DNA from: Diploscapter coronatus
Lineage: Eukaryota > Nematoda > Chromadorea > Rhabditida > Rhabditidae
NCBI GenBank assembly: GCA_964036155.1
Contig: OZ038422.1
Location: 73,679,201-73,743,200, forward strand
DNA: 64,000 nt
Reading direction: 5' to 3'
Of this stretch, positions 40,539 through 51,352 are shown one piece after another. Position 1 is the stretch's first letter; each line of letters begins with the position of its first letter. The translations under genes were made by a program, and so were the position numbers. The notes under the pieces were generated by a model that saw nothing but the letters and a program-made list of their open reading frames with translations, was not told the origin of the DNA and searched no databases.

Positions 40539-43500
40539 ATGCCACCAAGACTAACCCAGAAGATAATTGCCCTAATTACTCTAATTAACTATTTAATTGG
40601 AGCAATTAACGCCCTATGTCCTGAGGGTTCTTCAGCAGTATTTTTTATTCCTCACAAGTTGAAGTTGCCGGTTGGTTCTGATACTTGCTTTAAAGATTGC
40701 GCGAAGAATGAGTGTACAGGTAATCGAAATAATTATCTAGATAATTATAAATAGGCATTTTGGTAATTAAGGAGTGAGAATTTTCTCGGATGCCTGTTTC
40801 TCTGTTGACTTGGCTGATTACTATGGAAAGATTAATGAGGCTGGCTTCGTCAGGAAGCAGTGCATTCAAGGCTTGGATTTGGTTTTTTTACTAAATATAT
40901 TTCGAAACTTGAATTACAATCCTAGAAAGGAACAAATACTTTTGACTCTGATTTAGAATTTAGAATATTCAAATTTAAACACTCCCTGTATTTACATGAA
41001 AACAGAGGGTAGGAAGTGTGGGAAAAGCGGGGAAATAAGAAAAAGAGCCTCCTGTAAATACAGAAGGCTGAATTTAAATTCCGTATAGTCCTAAATTTGA
41101 TTCAATTTATTTATTTTAGGAATTCAAAGAGCGATTACGGTAACGGAATACAGTAACGCGACGATACAAATGAAAACCGAAATGATTTTGAAAACCAAAA
41201 ATAAAATCGATTGTCTAGCGAAATGTGTGGATGAGGTTAGTTTATTTTTTTAAATACTTAGAAAAGTTTGATTTAACAATTGAAACACTTTGTGCTTAAT
41301 GAGTGATCTGAGCCTGTTAATAAACTACAATAGAAACTTCAAATTTAACACTTTGAAGTTAAGGTCTCCTACTGCCGAAGTGTCATGTTCTATCCAGCGA
41401 CGAACGAATGTCTTCTTAACTCTGCGGATTCATCGACTTCACAGTTAGAGTCGGAAGTTGACGGTTCCGAAGTTAACTACTTTGAGTTCCATAAGCTCAA
41501 ATGTAGGTCGATCGAAATTTCAAAAACTTCATTATTTTGAAGTTTCTAATTTTTTTCTCTGAGGTTTCCTTGAAGTTTGGCAACTTTTTTCCTCTATTTG
41601 GAAGTTTTTTATTTCAATTTTCCATTGTTTGCAAATATTGTAAATTTTTCATAAAATTTTCTTGGAATTTCGGAAACTTCTTCGTTATTTTGTCTATTTC
41701 CCATTCCAATCATTCCAAACTACAAGTGGTTAGATTTCTTACCCCCCACTTTGCTTACGACTCGTTAACTCATGCAAGATTTGGGTCAGAGAGAAGCGTT
41801 CCAGAAGAAAAAGCAGCAAATTTATTTGAATCTTGTGAACGAAAGAAGAACTCACATTATATGAAAAATATTCCATTTTCACCAAGAACTTCCTGAAACA
41901 TATCTTTAGCCAACGATCCCTGTACTTCGTCATTTCGACATACTTCTTATGAGAAGTTGAAGTTATCTGGAGATGTGAAAATATACAATGGAACTGATGG
42001 TCTGAGAAAGGTATTTATTATCTTCAACACGATTTCCGCAAAGAACGCCTAAATTGAGTGCTTGGACCGATGCGTCGACTGTGACGTAGTCATATATAAT
42101 GAGATCTACTCCGAGTGCTTCGTAGTGCAGTTGGATTCCACCGGGCAGGCTCTCGATTTTGTCAACGAGGAATATCATGTCGGTTTCAAAGCCATTCATT
42201 CTGCTGGACCACCAATGTTTTTTTTTTATCAAAATTCAGATCTTCACGTCCTTGTGCAGAACCCCACAATCAGTCTGCTCACCGTTGAATTCGATTTACA
42301 TTGCTCGACACTCGCTGGATCTGGCCCAGAAGAAGAGTTGTCTGGAGGGGTAAAAGTAAATAGCTTTTTCTTTTTTAGATTATTATATTTTAAGGTGCAT
42401 CGCCGAACCATCATGCATCTACGCGTATTCTAATGGAACCGACGATTGCATTATTTCGTCAAAGCCAAGACAGTTGACAGCATCAATCATCAGAAAGTGC
42501 TCAGGGATAGAGCAAATGCCGTATGGTATGTTAGTATTTCAACGAGGAATTTATTACCAATTTCTCCGTAAATCTGCTCCATTGCTAAATTTTAATGATA
42601 TTTTTTACTAAAATTAACAATTGAGCAGATTTTTAAAGTGGTTGAATGCGACGTTTTTAACGCTTATCCGAAATCAATCATTCATATTGTTCGATGAACG
42701 AGCTAGAGTTTTCCTCTCTTATTCGCGATTTTTAGGAGTTTTATTCGAAGAACAGGAAGTGTGCCGACGTGCCGATAGTCAGATGCAGGTGGATGATGTC
42801 GATTTGACGCAGTGCATGCAGTTATGTTTGACGCACCCGACGCAGAGGTAATTTATTTCTTTCTTTAAGAATATGGTGGTTAAAACTTTTTTTTAAATAA
42901 TACAACGTTGAGGTAATTTAATTTTTTTGGAAGAATAGATTTTGATTTAATTATTTAAACTAATAATTCTTTCAAGAGCAGTTCATAACTAATTTTTGAA
43001 TAAAACTTTTTTAATTAAGAAAATTGAATGTTTAGCTGCGAAGCGATTTCCTACTACAGTAAAAAGCGAGCTTGTCTTCTTCACGATAGCTTGATCGCGA
43101 AAGGAGATCGAAGCCTGGGGTGTAGCTACTATACACTGAATATTATTCAGCTGGAAAGTATGCTTATTTTTGAAAAACGAGAACAAACCTGACAATAAGT
43201 TCGTCTTTGATTTTAGCTGAAACGAGAAAATCTGAAAGGAAGTCGAGGAAGAAAGCCCTTGGTGCCAAGAGTAGCAAATTTGAGAATGGACTTATTCCGA
43301 TAATAAATGAAAGCTTTGATGACGTCAAGATCGAGACGATCTGCATGATGAACAGCATACAAGTCAAGGTCGGAGAATTCTTCTAATTACTCAATTTTTA
43401 AATGGCTGTCAAAAATAGATCAGATAAATGCGAGCTTTGTCAAGATCTATGAAATTTTATACCACGAAAAGTAAAATACTGAAACTATTTTTGTTTTTAA

Positions 43501-45188
43501 ATCATTGAATCTCCAAAAATTTCTGAAGCATTTTTAGATTTCCTCATCTCATAGCCTTCACGCCGACGTTTTCGTCAGAAACGGTCATGAATCTTGCTCT
43601 GTGAAAATCCGGGACGAGAAAGAGGGTGCCTTATTGATACCTCTAAAGGAGAGCGGGTGTCCTTTGAAAAACGTACAAATTACTTTTTAAAATCAATTTT
43701 CAGCCTATATTTTAGGAAGATCACATTTATTCGGCAATAATTATTCTGAAGAGTAATATGCGCACGAATATTCCTGTTATAACTAGCGAGGTTCTAAATT
43801 GCTAAATTGGTGTTCTTAGGGAAAAGTCGATTTTTTAAGGATCGAATGTTCCAAATCGCCTGTAACTATTCGAATCAAGTCCAAACCATCGCCAAATCCA
43901 ATTTTATTAGAATGGGGTAGAATTTTGTAATTTTATATTAACTCTTAAATATAGTGGATTTTCAGTGACCCATACTTCACCGAGCTACCGATATCCGGGA
44001 AAGTCGAGGCCCATAAAGCCCTACAAATGGAGTTACGAGAGAAACGAGAGAAATTGGTCCTTTTTTTTCGATTTTTTAAGTTTCAAAGGTAAAACCTTCC
44101 AGACAAAATCAATAAATGTCGGCCAAGAGGTGGATTTGGTGTTTAAGAGTCATGGCTTGATCAAGGGAGGGTATTTGGTTAGGTGAAAATTTTCGTGAAA
44201 ATAGGTTAGTTAAACAAAAAAAGAATTTAGAGAATGCACCGCTAGTAACAGTGATGGAAAGGATAACATGACGTTGATCGAAATGGGGTGGGCTTTTTTG
44301 TTTTTAACTTCTTCGCAATTTTTTTCTTAAAATAGGTGTCCCTCCATGTCGGCATCCAACTTCATAATTCGAGGTGGAATCAAATATGACAAGGACGGTT
44401 TCTCGATACCTTTCAGGGCCTTTAGGTCAGTTTCTCTTCTTTAATTTGTGGAACAAAAAAATTATTTTTAGGTTCCAAAATGGGGATGACGTGAATATTT
44501 CTTGTAAAGTCGAAATGTGTGATAAGGAGTGTAAAAAGGTGGGAATATTTTAATTTTAAAGGCAGCCTGAAGAGCTGCTTTATATCACATAGCACCGTTA
44601 CATACGAAAAATTATGGAGGAATAGTGTTTTTATCCTACCTAACCCTGCCCTATTGCTATGTAACAATGTAAAGATTCAATGTTTTCAATTTTTCGTCTT
44701 TTAGAAAATTGTTATTTTAGCCGAATTGTCCGAAAAGAATCAGAAGAGAATCCGAAAGAATCGAGAATTTCGGGATCGGAACAATTGAAGAAGTCGAAAT
44801 TTCCATGAAAGTCCTTCCCTTAATAGGTAAAAACTTTAGAAAAAAAGCCCCCTAATTACTTTAATTTGCGGCTAAATAAACAGCGCTCAGACATTTAGTG
44901 TAAATATTTCGGCCTTAAGAATTTAAAGGGCTAGATTTTCCTATTAAGCCCGAAAATTTTAGAAGGGAATAAACTATTTTGCAAAGTAAATATTAGCGTT
45001 TAAAAGCTCTATTTAGAAAAATATTGAGGGACACCTTTAGAAAAGCTAATTTTTTAGACTCCGCCCCCTTTTGCGTCAGCCAAACGCTGTTCGTGGCCAT
45101 CTATTGTGTTCTCGGCGGTTTTATTGGGCTCCAAATAATTAGTTTAGTTTTTATTGTTGTTCGAAAGAAGAATAGCAAAAAGTTCTAG
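40539..45188 (+). CDS. PAN/Apple-repeat plus ZP-domain transmembrane protein (NompA/NOAH-like architecture)
   Basis: Twenty exons: 40539-40719, 40772-40870, 41120-41235, 41364-41502, 41910-42010, 42059-42178, 42240-42349, 42395-42525, 42736-42847, 43036-43157, 43217-43368, 43538-43672, 43716-43790, 43820-43916, 43966-44182, 44231-44287, 44336-44425, 44472-44538, 44721-44826 and 45058-45188, encoding 785 aa. A signal peptide is followed by about four PAN-like Cys modules (DCLAKCVDE..YCRSVMFYPATNECLL; CLDRCVDCDVVIYNEIYSEC; KSCLEGCIAEPSCIYAYS; QCMQLCLTHPTQRSCEAISYY). The ZP domain runs from ETICMMNSIQVK to FQNGDDVNISCKVEMCDKEC, then a furin-like site (CPKRIRRES) and a TM helix (TLFVAIYCVLGGFIGLQII). 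Such proteins form apical extracellular matrix and cuticle attachments. The second-exon donor is a GC donor (CAAG/GCTTGG), needed for frame. Confidence 0.85.
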
Positions 45189-48100
45189 GCTTAAGTTTAA
45201 TTTGTGTTTTTTTTCAAATTTATTATTATTATTTTATTATATATTTCATAGTTCCGAAATATATTAGGAAGAGTTCCAATTTTTTTGAATATCATATGAG
45301 TGACTCGAAATTTCTTTTTCTCCTTCTATTTCTGTTTCATGCCATGATGCCGATTTTTTACCGGATTTACATAAATTTCCCTCTATTTCAGTTTCGTTTT
45401 TTCGTTGTTCTTTTCACGAGGTGCCCATATGGTTTTGCTCTATTCCATGCTTCTTTTCCTATTAATCGATATTTGTCATAATTTATTCATTTTATTGCAG
45501 AAGTTCGACCAATTGAGATAAATTAATAAAGATGCAATTTCATTCTCTGAAACTAGCACAATGCTTGCAGCCAATTTAATGGCATTTCAATGATCCAAAT
45601 CTATTATTTTTATGCCAATTTTAATATTACGCAAAGCAGGGCTTGGCTTTTTAAATTTGGGAATCGCTTTTCTCCGAGTAATCAATATTTTGAAAAATCG
45701 AAGAAAGGGCGATAAAATTTGATTTCTGATCATTGTGCACTGAGATACGAACAAGAAGTTAGTGACAAGGAGAGGTGCGAGAAAAAGTTCTTTGACTTCG
45801 AATTTTGAAGTCTTTCGTTTCAGTTACCAGCGAGTTGTGTTGAGCCTTAGTGACAATTGTCAAATTTTCGTTTTTTTCTTTCTCCCCCTTTCTTCTTTCC
45901 TTCTCTCTTTTTCATACTATTTTTGTTCTTTCCTTTTTTCTGCGTCTTTTCCCTCTCTTTCTCTAAACTCCCTGACGTCATAGCTTTACCTTCCCTCTTC
46001 TCGTTTGTTTCATATTGTTTCACTTTTACACTCGCTTATGTCTATCTGACCTGACTTCTGGAAGAGTTATGAGTTTTTCTCTGGCCATCTCAATTTCCCA
46101 AACTATTTCTCTCTCTCTCTCTCTTATCGTTTTATCTTTTTTCTTTGTCAAACATTTTTCATCTCCGAATTATCAACCAACCTTTACTCTGCCGAACCGA
46201 CATAGGTGCTTTTCATGTTGATGTCAGAAAACGTTACCTATTTTCATGAAAAGTCTCCCATTTAAAATGCTATAACAGCTGAATTATTTCATTCTGAAAG
46301 ATATGGAATTTATTTCTTTTCTGCCAAGATTCAGGAAATAATATGTGAGGGTTTATTTTAAGTTTTAAAGAATGAACAAATACGCTCCAAAATTATGCAT
46401 GACAAGATCCATTCTTTTGATCATATTTTCTTTCCAGTCTGAAATTTTCGAACGCTTTCAAAATTTATCCAAGAGTGTGCTTGAAAAGTTTCGAAAATTT
46501 GTGGCACCACTTTCTGCCGAAATTTTTATTCCACATTTTCGAAAAAGCTCTTCATAACCAAAGAGCTTTGTGCAGGAAAATGCAGCCGAGTTGGATTTAG
46601 TTTGGCATAAGCAAAACAAGTTTGCTACATCTCTCAGTTTCGGAACCCGCCCTCGTGGATTTTTTGCTGAAAATTATCTGGTGATGCAATATTTACTCTA
46701 AATCTCCGGTCTTGGGTAAATTATCCCGCATTTATTACGAATTTCCTAGGCTTTTGACACAAATATTTGCAAAAACTCGCACTTTCTGCAGGAAAGGACA
46801 AAAATTGCGGTTCTCTGGTTCGCACATATTTTAGGCTCGAAATTTTGAGAGACTTAGGTTCAGAGGAGTTTTCGAAATTTCTGCAAATCTTACACCCGAA
46901 ATTCTCATAGTTTCAATTTGTATCTGAGATTTTTGGTTTCGTAGATTAAATTATACGCAGCTTCATAACGAGTATGCGTCATTTCGGGGGGTACTGAATT
47001 TCTTATTTTCAGACTAGAACACGTCTCTATTGTGTTGCATTTCTCATGCGTAAAGTACATAATTTCCGGGGCTTATAAAAATATTTCCGACCGAAAATAC
47101 ACCATTCTACCTATTTCATATCTAAATTTTTCATCAGTCTCGGAATTTAATCGGGGCGAAGTCGATAGATTTTTGTGTACTCAAACAGGAAAGAGACGTT
47201 GTTTTCTTATCAGAATTCCAAGTTCCGAGAGACTTTTATGACTCCAGTTTATTTTACTGATTTTTGAAAGATCGATCGAATGTTATGCGGTCGCTTGAAG
47301 TTCTTTGTTGTATTGAAAACGTAGCATATTTCAGTTTTTGGTTTTTCCGCGTTTTGCATCCATTTCTGTTTATTTTCGTACAATTCTATTATTTGTATCA
47401 CATTTTTTCAGAATTCGAAGACTAAAGTTATTTCAGAGAACGAAGAATAAATAAAATAGCTTCTATGTGAGAAAGGTCTAATTTTTATCCTTTTCAGAAA
47501 ATTTGTATTTATTGTCCTTCAAAAATTTTCCAACTGCTTACCTCAAAAATTCGTTTTTTGTCTTCGCGAGCCGACCAACCGAGCACATGTTCCGAGGTTC
47601 TACCCTGCCTTTGTCAAATCAATATGTCCTGCTTTTTGTGCTGCTTTACTGCTAGAAAATTGACACGGAAATGGGAAAAACCCGAGGACGTTTTCAAATG
47701 ATTTGGCACACAGGGTTAGAGGCTTTTACAACGCAATTTTGCCTCCGAGAAATTCTTTGATCCAGACAAACGTATCGAAATTTTGAGATGAGATAGGAGT
47801 CTAGTTTTCTTCACTTCATCGGTCACCTTTGAAAGTACCTCTTTTAAAAAATTGAAACTCGATTTCTCATTTATATCCTTCCACCTTTGAATTTTTACCT
47901 AGTTTTATCAGATAGTTTTGGTTGCCGAATATTTTTTTAGTTTCAGCTAGATTAGATGCTAAATCTAAAGTTTAGATATTTTCCCGCAATAATTTTTGTG
48001 CAGAATAATTAAAAAATAGAGGTGATCTCGACATCTATTTCGACTTTTTTACTGTAATTACCCTCAACTCTCCAAAACATGTGCTTTCGATTGTTTTTTA

Positions 48101-49460
48101 TTCAACATTTTTGCATTTTCCCCGAAATGCCTTTGCGAGAATTTGTATTTATGATTCAGTGCGTTGACAATGGGATAACATTTGCAAAATTTCCTCGTCA
48201 AATTTGCAATTTTAATTGGTTTTGCACGAATTCTGAACAAATCCCTAGAAAAATTCGAAATATACCGAATGCCCTTGCTCATACCATAAATTGGAGCTAA
48301 TCTTTCTTTGTCCTCTCAAAAATTTCAATCTTTCCCAAAAACTGATCAGATCAAGAGAGTACCCGTCATGCATTTATAACATGTTTTGATTCATATTTCC
48401 GCAAAATTCAACATGTTTGCGAAATTCTCAATAAATACCACAAAAAATTCACGTGTAGCCTTGAATAGGTCAATATTTAACGGTGCTCGGAAGTGTTGCT
48501 CCCAAATAAGGTCTAGAAAAACACGTGTTGCAGGAGTTTAGAGCCCTATTGTTAAACATTTCGAGGTTTGGATTCTCATTGCTACCACTCCATGTTTATT
48601 TTGTTCAAATCGGCGTCCATTATTTGAGAAAAATTGCTCCCGCTCGAAATGGTGCTGAATTTCGGAGATCATTTTTGGTATTATTGAGCAGGTTTATTTC
48701 AAAATTTTTCCGGAAATCGATTTTGGGGCAAGTTTTTCGACGACTAATATAATTTTCCATAAGTGAGCGTTGGTTCTTGACAAGAGCGAATTTATCATTA
48801 TTCGTTTAGGCGTTTTTCTTTGTGCCCAGTAAGTTCTTTGTTAGTCAGGAGATTATACCAGCCGTCTTTAGATTGTTATACTTGATCATGCGATTAGAGA
48901 TTTTTCGGTATCTCTTTCAAATGGCCTCTTTTCCATCAGGCAGGGGTACTCTTTCAGATATCTCACTTTCTCTCTCATTTTTATTTCATCAAAAATCGAT
49001 AGAAATCCCGCTATTGTTTCTAATTTCAAAATCTATTAAGTTTTCTCGAAAATGATTCATTTTCCCGTACCTTGCAAAAAGTGTTGTGAAAAAACGAGAA
49101 AAATAATGTACTTTCTCAAAAATATCTATAAAAAGCCGTAGTTTCCTGTTCAGGTTACCTTTTTGAAAAATTTCTTCGATCCTGATGAAAGTTTTACAAA
49201 TCTACTATCATTCCGCAACTCAAAGCACTGATTTTTCACGTGAATTTCAATTTCTTGATAATCGAATTTTCGTCTTGCGTCGTATTTTTCGTGGTTTCAC
49301 GAACTTTGATAAGTGATAAGAACGTTCGAATTTTCCCTTATCACTACTCAAGGTCTAAATTTCTGATAAACAGCCCGAGTTTCTCAAAGATGGCCGATGA
49401 AAATTTGCGACCGTTTCCGAATTTCAGTGCGGTATTCGAGGTGGTATTCCGTATTCAAAT
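45189..49460. other. 4.3-kb gene-poor region
   Basis: Pyrimidine-rich tracts occur at 45860-46170, including a (TC)n run near 46103-46122. One CRE-like palindrome, TGACGTCA, lies at 45973-45980. Open frames such as 45762-45983 and 48079-48300 are low-complexity or occur on both strands and look like chance. I see no exon chain, RNA gene or element. Confidence 0.5.
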
Positions 49461-50538
49461 ATGCCCATAGCGCTCAAATATAAGGCAGTTATTTTCGACT
49501 ATGGAGAAGTAATTTGGATGCAGTCAAGGAACATTCATGTTTACAAACGTAATAAAAATGCATTTTTTTTTTTTTAAATTTTATGCCAATTTTTCAGAGA
49601 TAGAAGAGGACAATAATTTGGCGGAAAATAGTCTAGTCGACACTTTGACGAGTTCTGAACTATCGCAGATTTTGCCAGCCATGTTTCAGGTTAATCTAAG
49701 ATTCTAATTTTTATTTACAAAATAGTATTTTTTAAATTTCCAAGCTGCATTTTATCATCTAAACTTTCTTAAAATGTCCAAACGCACTAACATAATTATC
49801 TACTTTTCAAAAATAAAAAATGAGATTTTAGCACAACCTCCTGATCGGTCAATATACCGCTGAAGAGTTCGATGAATTTTTCACCAAGGCTTACAACAAG
49901 AAATTTGGAACCGACTTCAAGAAACTCAAATTCTTCTCCGCTATCGAATACGATAAGGACGCGATTTATGTAATTTCTAAAATTAAAATTCGTTTTTCTT
50001 CTAATTTGAACACTTTTAGGAGGAAGCCGTACTTCATATGTGTCTCATATTGAGGGAAATGGGCATCAAAACCGCGCTAATGCTGGATACCTATCATGTA
50101 GATGACTCTAGAAAGGGTAAGTTTGAAAAATTTTAGATTTTTTTTCTAAAAGTTTTTTTTTATTAAATTTTTCACAATTTAGGCCGAAAACTGCCCGGCA
50201 TGGACAAATACTTCGACTACATCTTCGAGTCGTGTTTGGAGGGTGTCAAAAAGCCAGACCCGAAATTTTTCAAGGTTAGCAAAAATGCTAGTTGGTGGAA
50301 AGCGTTAATTTTTTAGGTAGTCCTAGATAGGTTAGACGTCGATCCTAGCGAGGTGATCTTTATCGATGACGCCAAGGCAAATTGCAATACTGCGAAGAGT
50401 CTGGGTATGAACGTTATTCGAGTAAGCTATTTTAGCTTCCTTCTTAGCAAATCTTGTCAATTTTCCAAACTTCAGGTCGAAAACAGCTTTGACATGCTAG
50501 AAGACTTGCAGGAAATGTTGGGTTTCGAGCTCGACTAG
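49461..50538 (+). CDS. HAD-superfamily hydrolase (DxG variant, ACAD10/EPHX2-N type)
   Basis: Seven exons: 49461-49548, 49598-49689, 49832-49969, 50020-50116, 50183-50274, 50317-50421 and 50476-50538, encoding 224 aa, all in frame. HAD motifs: YKAVIFDYGEVIW (motif I; the nucleophile Asp is present but the usual second Asp is Gly), a helical cap, KTALMLDTY in the motif II region, VKKPDPKFF (motif III Lys) and VIFIDDAKANCNTAKSLGM (motif IV). The subfamily resembles the HAD domain of ACAD10 and the N-terminal half of soluble epoxide hydrolase. Loss of the acid/base Asp predicts weak or altered phosphatase activity. No signal peptide is present; it is likely cytosolic. AATAAA follows 206 bp after the stop. 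Confidence 0.9.
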
Positions 50539-50743
50539 ATCTTTTAATTTGATCAAAAATCTTTAAACTTGTCTAACAATGAATTTGAGAAGCAATCATA
50601 TTATCCACACCAGTCATTATATCAGACGTGTTACCCTTTTTGTACATAACCTTGACGTGCCTCGAAACTTAAAAATATCACGAATTTTCATGTAAATATT
50701 ATTATTCAGACACAAAATTTAATGCAAGTTCTTTCCTATTTCT

Positions 50744-50749
50744 AATAAA
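50744..50749 (+). terminator. Poly(A) signal AATAAA, HAD gene
   Basis: AATAAA in the 3' region of the HAD-like gene, on the same strand. Confidence 0.45.
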
Positions 50750-50984
50750 TCGTTATTTATTAGTAAACTTTCATTATATTCGGGAATATCAAGAAATCAG
50801 TTAAAACCTGTCTAAAATACTGGATATCTAAGTAGTGAGTTAATTGAATGATTCAATTAGAGATCTTCTAGGATATCCATTGTGGTAACCTGATATCGGA
50901 TACACAGAAGTAATGATGATAATTTGACAGCGCCTAATTAGCATTCAGACTGTCTTATCTAAGAAATCAATTAACAAATCAGAA

Positions 50985-51234
50985 TGAGTCTGAGTATCGT
51001 CATTATCCAGCTTCGTCTTATCGCGAGCAGTCGGGCCAGAAGCAGAACTGCGCCTAGTCGCCAGCGGTGGTGCCACTGGGCGACTCTAGTCAGTTACAAG
51101 GCGCAAAAGACTCTCGACGGGATTGAGTAGTCACTCGCATGAGGCGAGTAGTCTGTGACCAGGATGGAACACCCGAACTAGAATCTGCTGATGATCTATT
51201 GGGATCTAATGATGATGATGATGATGATAATAAA
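50985..51234 (+). mobile_element. Possible truncated 3' end of a non-LTR retroelement
   Basis: A GC-rich island with strong secondary structure (GCGCC...GGCGC enclosing AGTCGCC...GGCGACT, then an imperfect palindrome on GAGTAGTCACTCGC). An open frame from 50984 ends at a TAG near 51130. The island finishes in an (ATG)n tract at 51209-51228 immediately followed by AATAAA (51229-51234). A GC-rich coding remnant with a microsatellite-like 3' tail is typical of RTE-clade elements. No reverse transcriptase domain is left to confirm it. Confidence 0.35.
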
Positions 51235-51352
51235 TCATTCATTCCTCAAACTTGTTGTTGATGTTATTGACGCTGATCATATCATTATTTATAACATAAA
51301 GGATTATAAGATCCATTGCCACTTTATCAAATCATTTTCTCGACCGACTATT

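Noticed and set aside
42062..42433. Single long exon through the PAN region in the plus-strand frame ending ...MHLRVF
   Set aside because: Splicing at 42178 and 42240 gives the frame with PAN cysteines (SLCRTPQSVCSPLNS) that continues into the next exon.
45762..46221. Overlapping plus-strand open frames in the gene-poor region
   Set aside because: Pyrimidine tracts produce long Phe/Ser/Leu-rich frames without codon bias or exon structure.
51191..51352. Earlier in-frame ATG for the Ground-like gene
   Set aside because: It encodes a poly-Met run from the (ATG)n tract of the presumed retroelement tail and would bury the signal peptide.
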